Assembly (NCBI GenBank): GCA_017416685.1 | Contig: JAFQBN010000001.1 | Coordinates: 23,395 to 87,394, forward strand | Origin: Oscillospiraceae bacterium | GTDB taxonomy: Bacteria > Bacillota > Clostridia > Oscillospirales > Oscillospiraceae | Length of the DNA stretch: 64,000 bases | Reading direction: 5' to 3' | Shown: positions 33,423 to 42,380 of the stretch, one piece after another | Layout of the letters: every line of letters starts with the position of its first letter | Numbering within the stretch: position 1 is the stretch's first letter | Position numbers and translations under genes: made by a program | The notes under the pieces: model-generated | The model's input: only the letters and a program-made list of their open reading frames with translations | The model's database searches: none | What the model was told of the DNA's origin: nothing

Positions 33423-33821
33423 TCACAGCACCTGGCTGAACTCCACGATCTCGGCGTTGGGACCTTCAATGTTGAAGAAACGCACACCCTTGGCCCAGAA
33501 GGGCAGAGACTGGATCTCATCCTCCAGAGGGGTGTGGCCGGCAGCCTTGACGGCGGCCCAGGCGGCCTCGATGTCGTCCACGTCCAGAGCGATGTGGGCG
33601 ATGGCGCCGGCGTGACCCACGGCGCAGGGCTCGCCGGTGGACTGGTAGCTCTCGATGCAGACATTCTGCAGCTTCAGAAAGGCCACCTTGTCAGAGGGGA
33701 TCTCGGTGGAGAAGGCGACTTCAAAACCGAGGGACTTGTAAAATTCGATGGTTTTTTCCAGATCGTTGGTGGGCAGGCCGATGTGCTGGAAACCGGTCAC
33801 GTGAGCGGCAACAGCGTTCAT
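33423..33821 (-). CDS. VOC (glyoxalase/bleomycin-resistance fold) family protein
   Basis: A 132-aa protein with paired beta-alpha-beta-beta-beta modules: HVTGFQHIGLPTNDLEKTIE (about residues 7-26) with a metal His, FLKLQNVCIESYQ (about 47-59), IAHIALDVDDIEAAWAAVKA (about 70-89) with the second His, and VRFFNIEGPNAEIVEFSQ (about 113-130) with the last Glu. This His/Glu set fits a metal-binding lyase or isomerase, but the substrate is unknown. Single-gene unit with its own promoter. Confidence 0.88.
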   Translation of the reverse strand: MNAVAAHVTGFQHIGLPTNDLEKTIEFYKSLGFEVAFSTEIPSDKVAFLKLQNVCIESYQSTGEPCAVGHAGAIAHIALDVDDIEAAWAAVKAAGHTPLEDEIQSLPFWAKGVRFFNIEGPNAEIVEFSQVL

Positions 33822-33855
33822 GGGGCAGCACTCCTTTTTGTAAGATTTCCCCTAT

Positions 33856-33884
33856 ATTATACCTGCCCCGACACCGGTTTGCAA
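33856..33884 (-). promoter_or_regulatory. SigA-type promoter for VOC gene
   Basis: On the minus strand: TTGCAA, 17-base spacer, TATAAT, about 35 bases before the start. Confidence 0.8.
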
Positions 33885-33920
33885 GGGGCGTTTTACTTTT
33901 GCACATTACTGTAATAGCCC

Positions 33921-33949
33921 TTGACATATGGACGAGATACGATTAAAAT
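33921..33949 (+). promoter_or_regulatory. SigA-type promoter for rny, with leader hairpin
   Basis: TTGACA, 17-base spacer, TAAAAT. The roughly 100-nt leader holds a hairpin CGCAGGG/CCCTGCG (33999-34017) followed by GCTTTATTTTC, a weak attenuator-like element. Confidence 0.7.
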
Positions 33950-34058
33950 ATTAAGCGGACAATTATGAAAAACGCGAAGGGCTTGTTTTTCACTTGTCGC
34001 AGGGCAGTTCCCTGCGGCTTTATTTTCATTGTCTGAATACAGGAGGTGTTAACCCACG

Positions 34059-35615
34059 ATGAATGCATTTTTGCCCTACATTATCGGCATCGTCATTGGC
34101 GGTGTCGTGTTCGGTGCCATTGGTATCTTCATTGGCTGGACCCGCCGCAAGTCCGCGGCCGAGCGTGAGATCGGCTCTGCCGAGGATGAGGCCAAGCGAA
34201 TCGTCAACGATGCCTACAAAAGCGCCGAAAGCAAAAAGCGCGAAGCCCTGCTGGAAGCAAAGGAAGAAATTCACAAGGCCCGCAACGAGTACGAGCGGGA
34301 GGAAAAGGAGCGCCGCTCCGACCTGCAGAAGCAGGAGCGCCGCCTGCAGCAGAAAGAGGAAACTCTGGACCGCAAGACCGACAACATTGAGAAGAAGGAA
34401 GAACAGCTGACCGAAAAGATGGCCAAGCTGGATGCCGTTCAGGCCGAGACCGAGCAGATCAAGCGCAGCCAGCTGGAAATGCTGGAGCGTATCTCCGGCT
34501 ACACCGCCGAGGAAGCCAAGAGCTACCTCATCACTCAGCTGGAAGCTGAAGTGACCCACGAGTCCGCCATGAAGGTCAAGGAGATCGAGTCCCGCTTCAA
34601 GGAGGAGGCCGACACCCGCGCCCGTGAGATCATCTCTCTGGCCATCCAGCGCTGCGCCGCCGACCACGTGGCCGAAGCGACCGTCTCCGTCGTCCCCCTG
34701 CCCAACGACGAGATGAAGGGCCGCATCATTGGCCGCGAGGGCCGCAATATCCGCACCCTTGAAACCATGACCGGCGTTGACCTCATCATCGACGACACGC
34801 CGGAAGCCATCACCGTATCCTGCTTCGACCCCGTCCGCCGGGAGATCGCCCGACTGGCACTGGAGAAGCTGATTCTGGATGGCCGCATCCACCCTGCCCG
34901 CATCGAGGAGATGGTGGAGAAGGCCAAGCGCGAAGTGGATGCCACCATCAAGGCCGAGGGCGAGCGCGCCATCTTCGAGACCAACGTCCACGGCCTGCAC
35001 CCCGAACTGGTCAAGCTGCTGGGCCGCATGCGCTACCGCACCAGCTACGGGCAGAACGTGCTGAACCACTCTATCGAAGTTTCCCACGTGGCCGGCCTGC
35101 TGGCTGCCGAGATCGGCGCCGACGTGGCTCAGGCCAAGCGTGCGGGTCTGCTGCACGATCTGGGCAAGTCCATCGACCATGAGGTGGAGGGTTCCCACGT
35201 CCAGATCGGTGTGGAGCTGGCCCGCAAGTACCGCGAGAACGAGCAGGTCATCCACGCCATTCAGGCCCACCACAACGATGTGGAGGCCAAGACCATCGTG
35301 GCCTGTCTGGTCCAGGCGGCTGATGCCATTTCCGCCGCCCGCCCCGGCGCCCGGCGCGAGAATTTGGAGAACTACATCAAGCGGCTGGAACAGCTGGAGG
35401 AGATCACTTCCTCTTTCCACGGCGTGGAGAAGTCCTACGCCATCCAGGCCGGCCGCGAGGTGCGTATCATGATCAAGCCGGAGCTTGTCAACGAGGATCA
35501 GATGGTCCTGCTGGCCCGGGACATCGCCAAAAAGATCGAGGAAGAGATGGAATACCCCGGTCAGATCAAGGTCAACCTCATCCGGGAGACCAAGGCCGTG
35601 GAGTACGCCAAGTAA
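34059..35615 (+). CDS. rny: Ribonuclease Y
   Basis: A 518-aa membrane-anchored endoribonuclease starting mRNA decay. N-terminal helix [20 protein letters not shown] (residues 3-22), a long charged coiled coil (about 30-200), a KH domain with [20 protein letters not shown] (about 224-243), and an HD domain with [17 protein letters not shown] (about 338-354) and [18 protein letters not shown] (about 363-380). Length matches the 520-aa B. subtilis enzyme. A GGAGGTG site precedes ATG 34059. The next gene is ymdB, the usual partner. Confidence 0.97.
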   Translation: MNAFLPYIIGIVIGGVVFGAIGIFIGWTRRKSAAEREIGSAEDEAKRIVNDAYKSAESKKREALLEAKEEIHKARNEYEREEKERRSDLQKQERRLQQKEETLDRKTDNIEKKEEQLTEKMAKLDAVQAETEQIKRSQLEMLERISGYTAEEAKSYLITQLEAEVTHESAMKVKEIESRFKEEADTRAREIISLAIQRCAADHVAEATVSVVPLPNDEMKGRIIGREGRNIRTLETMTGVDLIIDDTPEAITVSCFDPVRREIARLALEKLILDGRIHPARIEEMVEKAKREVDATIKAEGERAIFETNVHGLHPELVKLLGRMRYRTSYGQNVLNHSIEVSHVAGLLAAEIGADVAQAKRAGLLHDLGKSIDHEVEGSHVQIGVELARKYRENEQVIHAIQAHHNDVEAKTIVACLVQAADAISAARPGARRENLENYIKRLEQLEEITSSFHGVEKSYAIQAGREVRIMIKPELVNEDQMVLLARDIAKKIEEEMEYPGQIKVNLIRETKAVEYAK

Positions 35616-35626
35616 ATCCGTACATC

Positions 35627-35664
35627 AAACCGCCCTGCAGAGTATTCTGCGGGGCGGTTTTTTG
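35627..35664 (+). terminator. Terminator of rny
   Basis: AACCGCCCTGCAG / CTGCGGGGCGGTT with T6. Confidence 0.9.
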
Positions 35665-35673
35665 CCCTTTGGA

Positions 35674-35702
35674 TTGTATTTTTTTGCAGGATAACGTATA
35701 AT
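35674..35702 (+). promoter_or_regulatory. SigA-type promoter for ymdB
   Basis: TTGTAT, 17-base spacer, TATAAT. Confidence 0.65.
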
Positions 35703-35735
35703 GGTAGAAACAAGATTGCAAAGGGGGATTTTCCC

Positions 35736-36518
35736 GTGCTGTTGAATCTGCTGGCCGTGGGCGACGTGGTGGGCCAGTCCGGTCTTGACTTCCTGTGCCG
35801 TAAGCTGCGCAGCCTGAAAAAGGAATACGACGTGCATTTTACCGTGGTCAACGGCGAGAACGCCGCCGGCGTGGGCGTGCTGCCCCGACAGGTGGAGGAC
35901 ATCTACGCCGCCGGAGCAGACGTGGTCACCCTTGGTAACCACACCTGGAACAAAATGCAGATCGCCGACCGGCTGGACACCGACCCCTACCTGCTGCGCC
36001 CGGCCAACTACCCGGGCAAGCTGCCCGGGCGGGGCGTTGGTGTGTACGATGGTCCCCGGGGACTGCGCATCGCCGTTATGAACCTGATGGGGCGGCTGCA
36101 CCTGAACAGCAATCTGGACAGTCCCTTCGCCGCGGCGGACCGGATGCTGGCCGGCTGTGATGCGGACATTGTGGTGTGCGACTTCCACGCCGAGATCACC
36201 AGCGAAAAAGGCGCCATGGCGTGGTATCTGGACGGAAAGGTGCAGGCCCTGTGGGGTACTCACACCCATGTCCCCACTGCCGATACGCAGGTTTTGCCCA
36301 AGGGACTGGGTTTTGTTACCGATCTGGGCATGACCGGCCCGGCCCGGTCCGTGCTGGGCGTGCGGCCGGAGGACTCCATCAACCTGTTTTTGGGCGGAAT
36401 TCCCCGCCGGTTTGAGCAGGCCCCCGGTCCCTGCCGGCTGGATGCATGCCTGTTCACCATCGATACCGATACGAAACAATGCGTGACTGTGCGCCGTGTG
36501 GACGTGCAGGAGACTTGA
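35736..36518 (+). CDS. ymdB: YmdB-type metallophosphoesterase
   Basis: A 260-aa phosphodiesterase of the TIGR00282 family, acting on 2',3'-cyclic nucleotides in B. subtilis and affecting biofilm and sporulation. Metal motifs: LAVGDVVGQSGLD (residues 5-17), VNGENAAGVGVLP (about 38-50), TLGNHTWNKMQ (about 66-76), DFHAEITSEKGAMAWYLDGK (about 149-168) and GTHTHVPTADTQ (about 174-185). GTG 35736 has AAGGGGG 8 bases upstream. Confidence 0.92.
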   Translation: MLLNLLAVGDVVGQSGLDFLCRKLRSLKKEYDVHFTVVNGENAAGVGVLPRQVEDIYAAGADVVTLGNHTWNKMQIADRLDTDPYLLRPANYPGKLPGRGVGVYDGPRGLRIAVMNLMGRLHLNSNLDSPFAAADRMLAGCDADIVVCDFHAEITSEKGAMAWYLDGKVQALWGTHTHVPTADTQVLPKGLGFVTDLGMTGPARSVLGVRPEDSINLFLGGIPRRFEQAPGPCRLDACLFTIDTDTKQCVTVRRVDVQET

Positions 36519-36536
36519 GAAAGGGGGCGTGTCCCC

Positions 36537-37625
36537 GTGCTGAAGATATTACATGCTGCCGACCTGCATCTGGACAGTCCCTTTGCGGGCCTGTCCCCGG
36601 AGCGGGCGGCCCAGCGTCGGGCGGAGCAGCGCGAACTGGTGCGCGGCCTTGTGGATCTGGCGGCCCGGGAGCAGGTGGATCTGGTCCTGCTGGCAGGCGA
36701 TCTGTTCGACAGCGGCCGGATCTACCGGGATACTGCCCGGGAACTGGCGGAGGACCTGAGCCGCATCGAGGCACCGGTGTTTATCGCCCCGGGCAACCAC
36801 GATCCCTTTGACGGGGCATCCCCCTATGCGCTGCCCATCTGGCCGTCCAACGTGCATATTTTTTCCTCTGCGACGGTCCAAAAGATGGAGCTGCCGGAAC
36901 TCAACTGTGTGGTTTACGGCGCGGCGTTCCTGTCCGAGCGGCAGGACCAGTCGCCCCTGACCGGCTTCCGCGCCCCGGAGGATGGGCGCATTCATTTGAT
37001 GGTTCTCCACGCCAATACCGAGGGGGCGGGGTACGCACCCATTACCGCAGCGCAGATCGCCGACAGCGGATTGGACTATCTGGCTCTGGGTCACATCCAT
37101 CGCACGGGCGGTTTGCAGCGCAGCGCAAACACCTGCTGGGCCTATCCCGGCTGCCCCGAGGGCCGCGGCTTCGACGAGGCGGGCGATAAGGGCGCTCTGA
37201 TCGTCCGGGTGGACAAGGGCGACGCGCAGGCGGACTTCGTGTCCCTGTGCCGGCGGCGCTATGAGATTTTGAACGTAGACCTGACCGCAGTCACCGATCC
37301 CGTGGCTGCGGTGCTGGCGGCATTGCCCGCCGATGCCGCCCGGAATATTTTCCGGGTGCGGCTGACCGGCCGCTATGAGATGGATACCGCCGCCCTGACC
37401 GCCGTGGAACGAGCGGTGGAAGAGCGGGTCTGGGCGGCGCAGGTGCAGGACCGCACCCGTCCGCCGGAGGACCTGTGGGCCCGGGCGGGGGAGGACAACC
37501 TGACCGGCCTGTTCCTGCAGGCTATGGCCAAGGCGTGTGAGCAAAACCCCGAAGACGGGCAGCTGCAGCTGGCAGTGCGCTTCGGACTTGCCGCGCTGGA
37601 AAACGGGGAGGATGTGGCGCCATGA
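36537..37625 (+). CDS. SbcD/YhaO-like DNA exonuclease subunit (metallophosphoesterase)
   Basis: A 362-aa Mre11-type nuclease. LKILHAADLHLDSPFAGLSP (residues 2-21), LLAGDLFDSGRIY (about 57-69), APGNHDPFDG (about 86-95), VLHANTEG (about 157-164) and LALGHIHRTGG (about 181-191) form the metal site. The LDSPF variant is typical of YhaO rather than SbcD. GTG 36537 follows a GGGGGCG site. Its stop overlaps the AAA ATPase start by 4 bases, so the two subunits should form a complex in DNA-end processing. Confidence 0.9.
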   Translation: MLKILHAADLHLDSPFAGLSPERAAQRRAEQRELVRGLVDLAAREQVDLVLLAGDLFDSGRIYRDTARELAEDLSRIEAPVFIAPGNHDPFDGASPYALPIWPSNVHIFSSATVQKMELPELNCVVYGAAFLSERQDQSPLTGFRAPEDGRIHLMVLHANTEGAGYAPITAAQIADSGLDYLALGHIHRTGGLQRSANTCWAYPGCPEGRGFDEAGDKGALIVRVDKGDAQADFVSLCRRRYEILNVDLTAVTDPVAAVLAALPADAARNIFRVRLTGRYEMDTAALTAVERAVEERVWAAQVQDRTRPPEDLWARAGEDNLTGLFLQAMAKACEQNPEDGQLQLAVRFGLAALENGEDVAP

Positions 37626-39829
37626 AGATAAAACGCATGACCGCCACCTTCGGCAAGCTGGAGCGGGCGGAACTGATCCTGTCTGACGGACTGAATATCA
37701 TCCACGCACCCAACGAGGCGGGCAAATCCACATGGTGCGGCTTTCTGCGTGCCATGTTCTACGGCATTGAAACCAGCCAGCGGGACAAGAAAGGCTTTTT
37801 GGCGGAGAAAAACCGCTATGCTCCCTGGTCCGGCGCACCTATGGAGGGGGAACTGGAACTGGAGTGGCAGGGCAGGGACATTATCCTGCGCCGATTTGCC
37901 AAGGGCAGCACGCCCTTCGGCGGCTTTTCCGCCGTTTATACCGACACCCAGCAGGAGGTGCCGGGCCTGACCGGAGACAACTGCGGACAGATCCTGTTGG
38001 GCGTGGGCCGTGGCGTGTGGGAGCGGTCTGCCTTTGTGGGACAGGCCCCGACTCTGGCCATCGACGGCACGCCGGAGCTGGAAAAACGCATTGCAGCCCT
38101 GTTCTCCTCCGGACAGGAGGATGTATCATACACCGACACCCGGGAGACACTGGGTAAATGGCTGCGCCGCCGCAAGCACAATAAAAGCGGCCTGATCCCA
38201 CAAATGGAGGAGGAGCTGGCCGGACTGGATGCCACCCTCATGAAGCTGTCGGATGCCCACGGCCGCTACGCTAGAGCGCAGGGCGAGATCGTGGGGCTGG
38301 AGCAGGAACAAAAGCGGCTGGAGGGGGAGCGGCACGTCCATGAGCGGCTTGCTCAGCGGGAACTGAATGGCCGGTTTGCGCAGGCGGTGCGGCGGCAGCA
38401 GCAGCTTGACGATCAACTGGGTCAACTGGCTGCCGCTCCGGGCGACGAAGCTTTGCTGGAAATGCGCTACTGTCTGGGCCGCATGGAGGTTCTTGAGGAG
38501 GAACTGCGCAGACTGGATGCGCTGTACGCGCAGACCGTGCAGGAGCGGGAGCAGGCCGGGGAAACGGGCCAAGACCACCCGCTGCTTGCCTTGACACGCG
38601 GTCAGCTGGACGATTTGTGCCAGCTGGTGCAGCAGATGCAGAGCAGGGGACGGACCCTCTCCCGGCTGCGCTTTGTGTGCCTTGCCGCGGCTCTGTGTGT
38701 GGGTGTTGGGGTGAGTATGCTGGCCCTGCCTTTTTTGCATGTGACCCTTGCCCGCATCGTAGGTGCCGGTGTGGCGGTACTGACCGCGCTGGCGACGTTT
38801 ATCCCCATGAGTGTGGCGGCCGGAGGCTGCCGCCGCCGGGCGCGGGAGGTTCTGGACAAATATGGGGTGGACTCCACCGCCGCATTGACCGCGCTGTGGC
38901 AGCAAAAGCGGGAACAGCGCGACCGGTTGGAGCAGGCCGAAAGCCGGTTGAAGCAGCGCGGGCAGGAGCGGGAAGATGTCTGCGCGCGGTGGGAAGCGGA
39001 ACAGCAGGAACTGGCCTGCCTGCTGGCGGAATGCGTTCCCGATGCGATCGGTGCGATGCCGTGGTCGGCGGCGATCGACAAGGTGGCGGAAATGAAGCGG
39101 GATGCAGACCGCCTGCGTGAAGAGCTGACCCAGGTGTGCCAGCTTTGCGAAGATCTGGCGGCCCAGGGTGCGCAGGAAGTCGATACCCTTGAACTGCTCC
39201 ACGAACCGGCCAACACCCCGGAGCAGACCCGGTACAAATTGAATGAGGTGGAGGGGCAGCTGACCGCTGCACGCTCCGCTTTGTCCCTTGCCCAGGGCGA
39301 GATGCTGTCCGTGGGCGACCGGACACAGCTGGAAGCCCGGCGGGAGAAACTGTGTGCCGAGCTGACCCGCCGCCGCACGGAGTATGCCGCCATCGAGCAA
39401 GCCATCGCGGCACTGGACGGGGCGAACAACGCCCTGCAGCAGCGATTCGCCCCTCAACTCAATCAGCTGGCGGGCGAGCTGCTGGGCAAGCTGACCGGCG
39501 GACGGTACGAGGGGGTGGCCCTGAATCGGGAATTCGAGGCCAGCGCCCGCGGTACCGACGGCCTGCTGCCCCGATCCACTCTGGCCCTGTCCCGGGGTAC
39601 GGCGGACCAGATCTATCTGGCGGTACGCCTTGCGGTGTGCAAGCTGTGCCTGCCGCAGGAGGATGCCGGCCCCGTGGTGCTGGACGATGCGCTGCTGACC
39701 TTTGACGATGAACGCATGGCGCTGGCGCTGAAGGTGCTTGCCGGGCTGGACCGGCAGGTGCTGCTGTTCTCCTGCCAGCAGCGGGAGGCCAAACTGGGCC
39801 TTGGCAACATCCTCAGCTTGCAATCCTGA
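37622..39829 (+). CDS. SbcC/YhaN-like AAA+ ATPase
   Basis: A 735-aa Rad50-type ATPase. Walker A is in IIHAPNEAGKSTWCGFLRAM (about residues 25-44). A central coiled coil (about 205-345 and 425-600) is split by two hydrophobic segments (about 350-400), as in YhaN. The C-terminal lobe has LALSRGTADQIYLAVRLAVC (about 655-674, signature) and PVVLDDALLTFDDERMALAL (about 682-701, Walker B/D-loop). It is coupled to the nuclease gene by a 4-base overlap. The membrane segments suggest DNA processing near the membrane. Confidence 0.88.
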   Translation: MKIKRMTATFGKLERAELILSDGLNIIHAPNEAGKSTWCGFLRAMFYGIETSQRDKKGFLAEKNRYAPWSGAPMEGELELEWQGRDIILRRFAKGSTPFGGFSAVYTDTQQEVPGLTGDNCGQILLGVGRGVWERSAFVGQAPTLAIDGTPELEKRIAALFSSGQEDVSYTDTRETLGKWLRRRKHNKSGLIPQMEEELAGLDATLMKLSDAHGRYARAQGEIVGLEQEQKRLEGERHVHERLAQRELNGRFAQAVRRQQQLDDQLGQLAAAPGDEALLEMRYCLGRMEVLEEELRRLDALYAQTVQEREQAGETGQDHPLLALTRGQLDDLCQLVQQMQSRGRTLSRLRFVCLAAALCVGVGVSMLALPFLHVTLARIVGAGVAVLTALATFIPMSVAAGGCRRRAREVLDKYGVDSTAALTALWQQKREQRDRLEQAESRLKQRGQEREDVCARWEAEQQELACLLAECVPDAIGAMPWSAAIDKVAEMKRDADRLREELTQVCQLCEDLAAQGAQEVDTLELLHEPANTPEQTRYKLNEVEGQLTAARSALSLAQGEMLSVGDRTQLEARREKLCAELTRRRTEYAAIEQAIAALDGANNALQQRFAPQLNQLAGELLGKLTGGRYEGVALNREFEASARGTDGLLPRSTLALSRGTADQIYLAVRLAVCKLCLPQEDAGPVVLDDALLTFDDERMALALKVLAGLDRQVLLFSCQQREAKLGLGNILSLQS

Positions 39830-39846
39830 TAAAAGGCGCATATAAT
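39818..39846 (+). promoter_or_regulatory. SigA-type promoter for lepB, inside the 3' end of the ATPase gene
   Basis: TTGCAA, 17-base spacer, TATAAT. The -35 box overlaps the last four codons of the upstream gene. Confidence 0.75.
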
Positions 39847-39879
39847 ACTACTGTTATCCTGTTTGCGGAGGGAGATCCT

Positions 39880-40443
39880 ATGGAAGAAAACCGACAGGCC
39901 GTTCAACCGAAAGAGACCGCGGCCCACAACATATACTACTGGCTGCAGACCCTTGTGGTGGCGGTGGTAAGCATCGTGCTGCTGTTCGGCTTTGTCTGCC
40001 GCATCACCCGGGTGGAGGGCGGCTCCATGCTGGACACCCTCCACGACGGCGACCTGCTGCTGCTGTGGGATCTGGGATATACCCCAAAGGCCGGGGACGT
40101 GGTGGTGCTGAACAAGACCGACGACGAGACTGCCGCGCTGCTGGGCGGCGAGGCCATCGTCAAGCGGGTCATCGCCACCGGCGGACAGACCGTTGAGATC
40201 AACTACGCCACCGACGAGGTCTGCGTGAACGGCGAGCTTTTGGACGAACCCTATATCCGGGAGCGGAACATGAACGGCTCCGGTATCCGGACCTACGAAG
40301 TGCCGGAGGGCCATGTGTTTGTTATGGGCGACAACCGCAACGCCTCCACCGACGGACGTGCCATCGGCACGGTTGACGAAGGGTACGTTATGGGCAAAGC
40401 GGTATGTATTCTCTTCCCCTTTTCCGATATGGGACTTCTGTAA
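39880..40443 (+). CDS. lepB: Signal peptidase I
   Basis: A 187-aa type I signal peptidase. One N-terminal helix (LQTLVVAVVSIVLLFGFVCR, about residues 22-41), then VEGGSMLDTLHDGDLLLLW (about 45-63) with the nucleophile Ser, GEAIVKRVIATGGQTVEI (about 88-105) with the general-base Lys, and VFVMGDNRNASTDGRAIG (about 146-163). Cleaves signal peptides on the outer membrane face. GGAGGGAGATCCT precedes the ATG. Confidence 0.93.
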   Translation: MEENRQAVQPKETAAHNIYYWLQTLVVAVVSIVLLFGFVCRITRVEGGSMLDTLHDGDLLLLWDLGYTPKAGDVVVLNKTDDETAALLGGEAIVKRVIATGGQTVEINYATDEVCVNGELLDEPYIRERNMNGSGIRTYEVPEGHVFVMGDNRNASTDGRAIGTVDEGYVMGKAVCILFPFSDMGLL

Positions 40444-40445
40444 TG

Positions 40446-40484
40446 TGAAACCGCACCTTGCATATTGCAAGGTGCGGTTTTTCT
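40446..40484. terminator. Bidirectional terminator (lepB / rubrerythrin)
   Basis: AAACCGCACCTTGC / GCAAGGTGCGGTTT with T-rich tail, 14-bp stem. Confidence 0.92.
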
Positions 40485-41074
40485 TATAAAAGCTGCACAT
40501 TCTCCCGGATGAAATAGCCCTGAACGTGGTGGCACACGTCGCAGTGGGCGGGGGCGAGGGTAGCCTCCACCACGTGACCGCACTTCAGGCACACCCAGCG
40601 CGTCTTGTCCGGGGAGAAGAACAGCTCGCCCTTTTCCAGCAGGTCGGCAAAGCGGCCGAACCGCTCGGCGTGGGTATGCTCGATGTCGGCGATGGTTTCA
40701 AAGTGCTTGCCGATGACGTCAAATCCCTCCTGTCGGGCCACCCGGGCAAAGGCGGGGTAGTCGTGTTCCCACTCCTGCAGCTCGTTGTGCTGAGCCGCCC
40801 GCAGCAGGGACAGGCTGTCGTTGGGCAGGTCCACGGGGTAGGTGCCGTCCACCGTCAGGGTGCGGCCGGACAGCTGGGTCAGATGGCGGTAAAAGACTTT
40901 GGCGTGGGCCAGCTCCTGTTCGGCGGTGAACAGGAACAGCCGCTCCAGTACGTGGAACCCCTGACTTTTTGCGGTGGCGGCGGCCATGGTGTAGCGGTTG
41001 CGGGCCTGACTTTCCCCGGCAAAGGCCCGCATCAGGTTCAGGCAGGTCTGACTTCTGGCAAGTTCTGTAGACAT
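40484..41074 (-). CDS. rbr: Rubrerythrin
   Basis: A 196-aa peroxide-reducing non-heme di-iron protein. The ferritin-like domain has AFAGESQARNRYTMAA (about residues 18-33), EQELAHAKVFYRHL (about 54-67) and ETIADIEHTHAERFGRF (about 125-141), giving the Glu/His iron ligands. The C-terminal rubredoxin-like domain has VCLKCGHVV and HCDVCHHVQ (about 161-188), four cysteines for one iron. ATG 41074 is preceded by a GGAGG site; longer readings lack it. Typical oxidative-stress defence in strict anaerobes. Confidence 0.94.
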   Translation of the reverse strand: MSTELARSQTCLNLMRAFAGESQARNRYTMAAATAKSQGFHVLERLFLFTAEQELAHAKVFYRHLTQLSGRTLTVDGTYPVDLPNDSLSLLRAAQHNELQEWEHDYPAFARVARQEGFDVIGKHFETIADIEHTHAERFGRFADLLEKGELFFSPDKTRWVCLKCGHVVEATLAPAHCDVCHHVQGYFIRENVQLL

Positions 41075-41176
41075 AAACGCCCTCCTTGTAAGTTTGGTAG
41101 CTATACTATAACCGTCTGCGGCGCGGTTTAATCGGGAAAAGGACTGAAAAGTCCATAAAGTGGGGGCAAAAGTACA

Positions 41177-41205
41177 TTGACTTCCCTCAGGGCCAAGACT
41201 ACAAT
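41177..41205 (+). promoter_or_regulatory. SigA-type promoter for anSME-sulfatase operon
   Basis: TTGACT, 17-base spacer, TACAAT, about 30 bases before the start. Confidence 0.8.
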
Positions 41206-41234
41206 GAAAAAAACTGGAAAAGGAGGAGCGTGGG

Positions 41235-42380
41235 ATGAAACAGGTCAGTATCATGCTGAAGCCTGCATCTTCTCTGTGCAACCTGCGCTGTAAATACTGT
41301 TTTTACGCCGATGTGGCGCAAAACCGCGCCACGTCGTCCTTCGGCATGATGAAGCCGGAGACCATGGGGGCGATTTTGGCCAATGTGGCCGCGGAGCTGC
41401 AGCCGGGTGACAAGGTCCACTTCGTCTTTCAGGGCGGCGAGCCTACGCTGGCGGGGCTGGATTTCTATCGCACCTTTGTGTCCATTGCCGGACAGTGGCA
41501 GGATGTGCAGGTGACCTATGCCCTGCAGACCAACGCAACGCTGCTGGACGAGGACTGGTGCGCCTTTCTGAAGGAACACAACTTCCTTGTGGGCGTGTCC
41601 CTGGATTTGCTTCGGGACTGCCATGACGATGCGCGCCAGGACCGGCAGGGCCACGGGACATGGAAGCAGGTGACCCGCGCCATTGAGCTGCTGGATAAGC
41701 ACGCTGTAGAGTACAACGTGCTGTGTACCCTGACCAACGCAGTGGCCCGCCATCCCAAGAAGGTATGGCAGCAGCTGCAGAAGCTGGATGTGCGCTTTGT
41801 GCAGTTCACTCCCTGTCTGGGTGAGCTGGAGGGGGAGACAAGCCCCTTTGCGCTGACCCCCAAGCGGTTTGCGGATTTCTATACCACCCTGTTTGATCTG
41901 TGGCGGGAGGAGATGAGCCGGGGCAAGTGGCGCAGCGTGAAGTTCTTTGACGACGTGATCAACCTGCTGGTGCTGGGCAGGCCTACCGGCTGCGGCATGG
42001 ACGGCGTGTGCCGCCCCCAGCTGGTGGTGGAGGCGGACGGCAGCGCTTATCCCTGCGATTTCTACTGCACCGACCAATACCGATTGGGCAGCCTGACCGA
42101 GCAGACCGTCTCTCAACTGCTGGCATCTGCCGGGGTGCAGGAATTTGTCGATCGGCCTCAGGGCAGGGCAACGTTCTGTGAGGCCTGTCCCTACGACACC
42201 TTCTGCGCCGGCAACTGTCCCCGGATGCGGCGGGAGATGTGCTATGCAGACACGACCTACTGTGGGTATCGCGACTTTTTGGACCGCTGCGGCGAGGGAC
42301 TTGCCGAGCTGGCCCGCAAATACAGCCAGCGGCTGAAAGCGGCCGCCCAACAAAACGAAGGAGGAACCAAACATGAGTAA
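41235..42380 (+). CDS. Anaerobic sulfatase-maturating enzyme (anSME)
   Basis: A 381-aa radical SAM/SPASM enzyme that oxidises the sulfatase active-site Cys or Ser to formylglycine. Radical cluster CNLRCKYCFYAD (residues 15-26), FVFQGGEPTLAGLDFYRTF (about 61-79) and DLLRDCHDDARQDRQGHGTW (about 123-142) are family features. Two auxiliary clusters are bound by cysteines in CGMDGVC (about 253-259), YPCDFYC (about 272-278) and CEACPYDTFCAGNCPRMR (about 315-332). It overlaps the sulfatase gene by 8 bases, its presumed substrate. Confidence 0.94.
   Translation: MKQVSIMLKPASSLCNLRCKYCFYADVAQNRATSSFGMMKPETMGAILANVAAELQPGDKVHFVFQGGEPTLAGLDFYRTFVSIAGQWQDVQVTYALQTNATLLDEDWCAFLKEHNFLVGVSLDLLRDCHDDARQDRQGHGTWKQVTRAIELLDKHAVEYNVLCTLTNAVARHPKKVWQQLQKLDVRFVQFTPCLGELEGETSPFALTPKRFADFYTTLFDLWREEMSRGKWRSVKFFDDVINLLVLGRPTGCGMDGVCRPQLVVEADGSAYPCDFYCTDQYRLGSLTEQTVSQLLASAGVQEFVDRPQGRATFCEACPYDTFCAGNCPRMRREMCYADTTYCGYRDFLDRCGEGLAELARKYSQRLKAAAQQNEGGTKHE

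Noticed and set aside
38126-39841. 571-codon minus-strand frame
   Set aside because: Antisense to the SbcC-like ATPase; Gln/Arg/His-rich shadow text.
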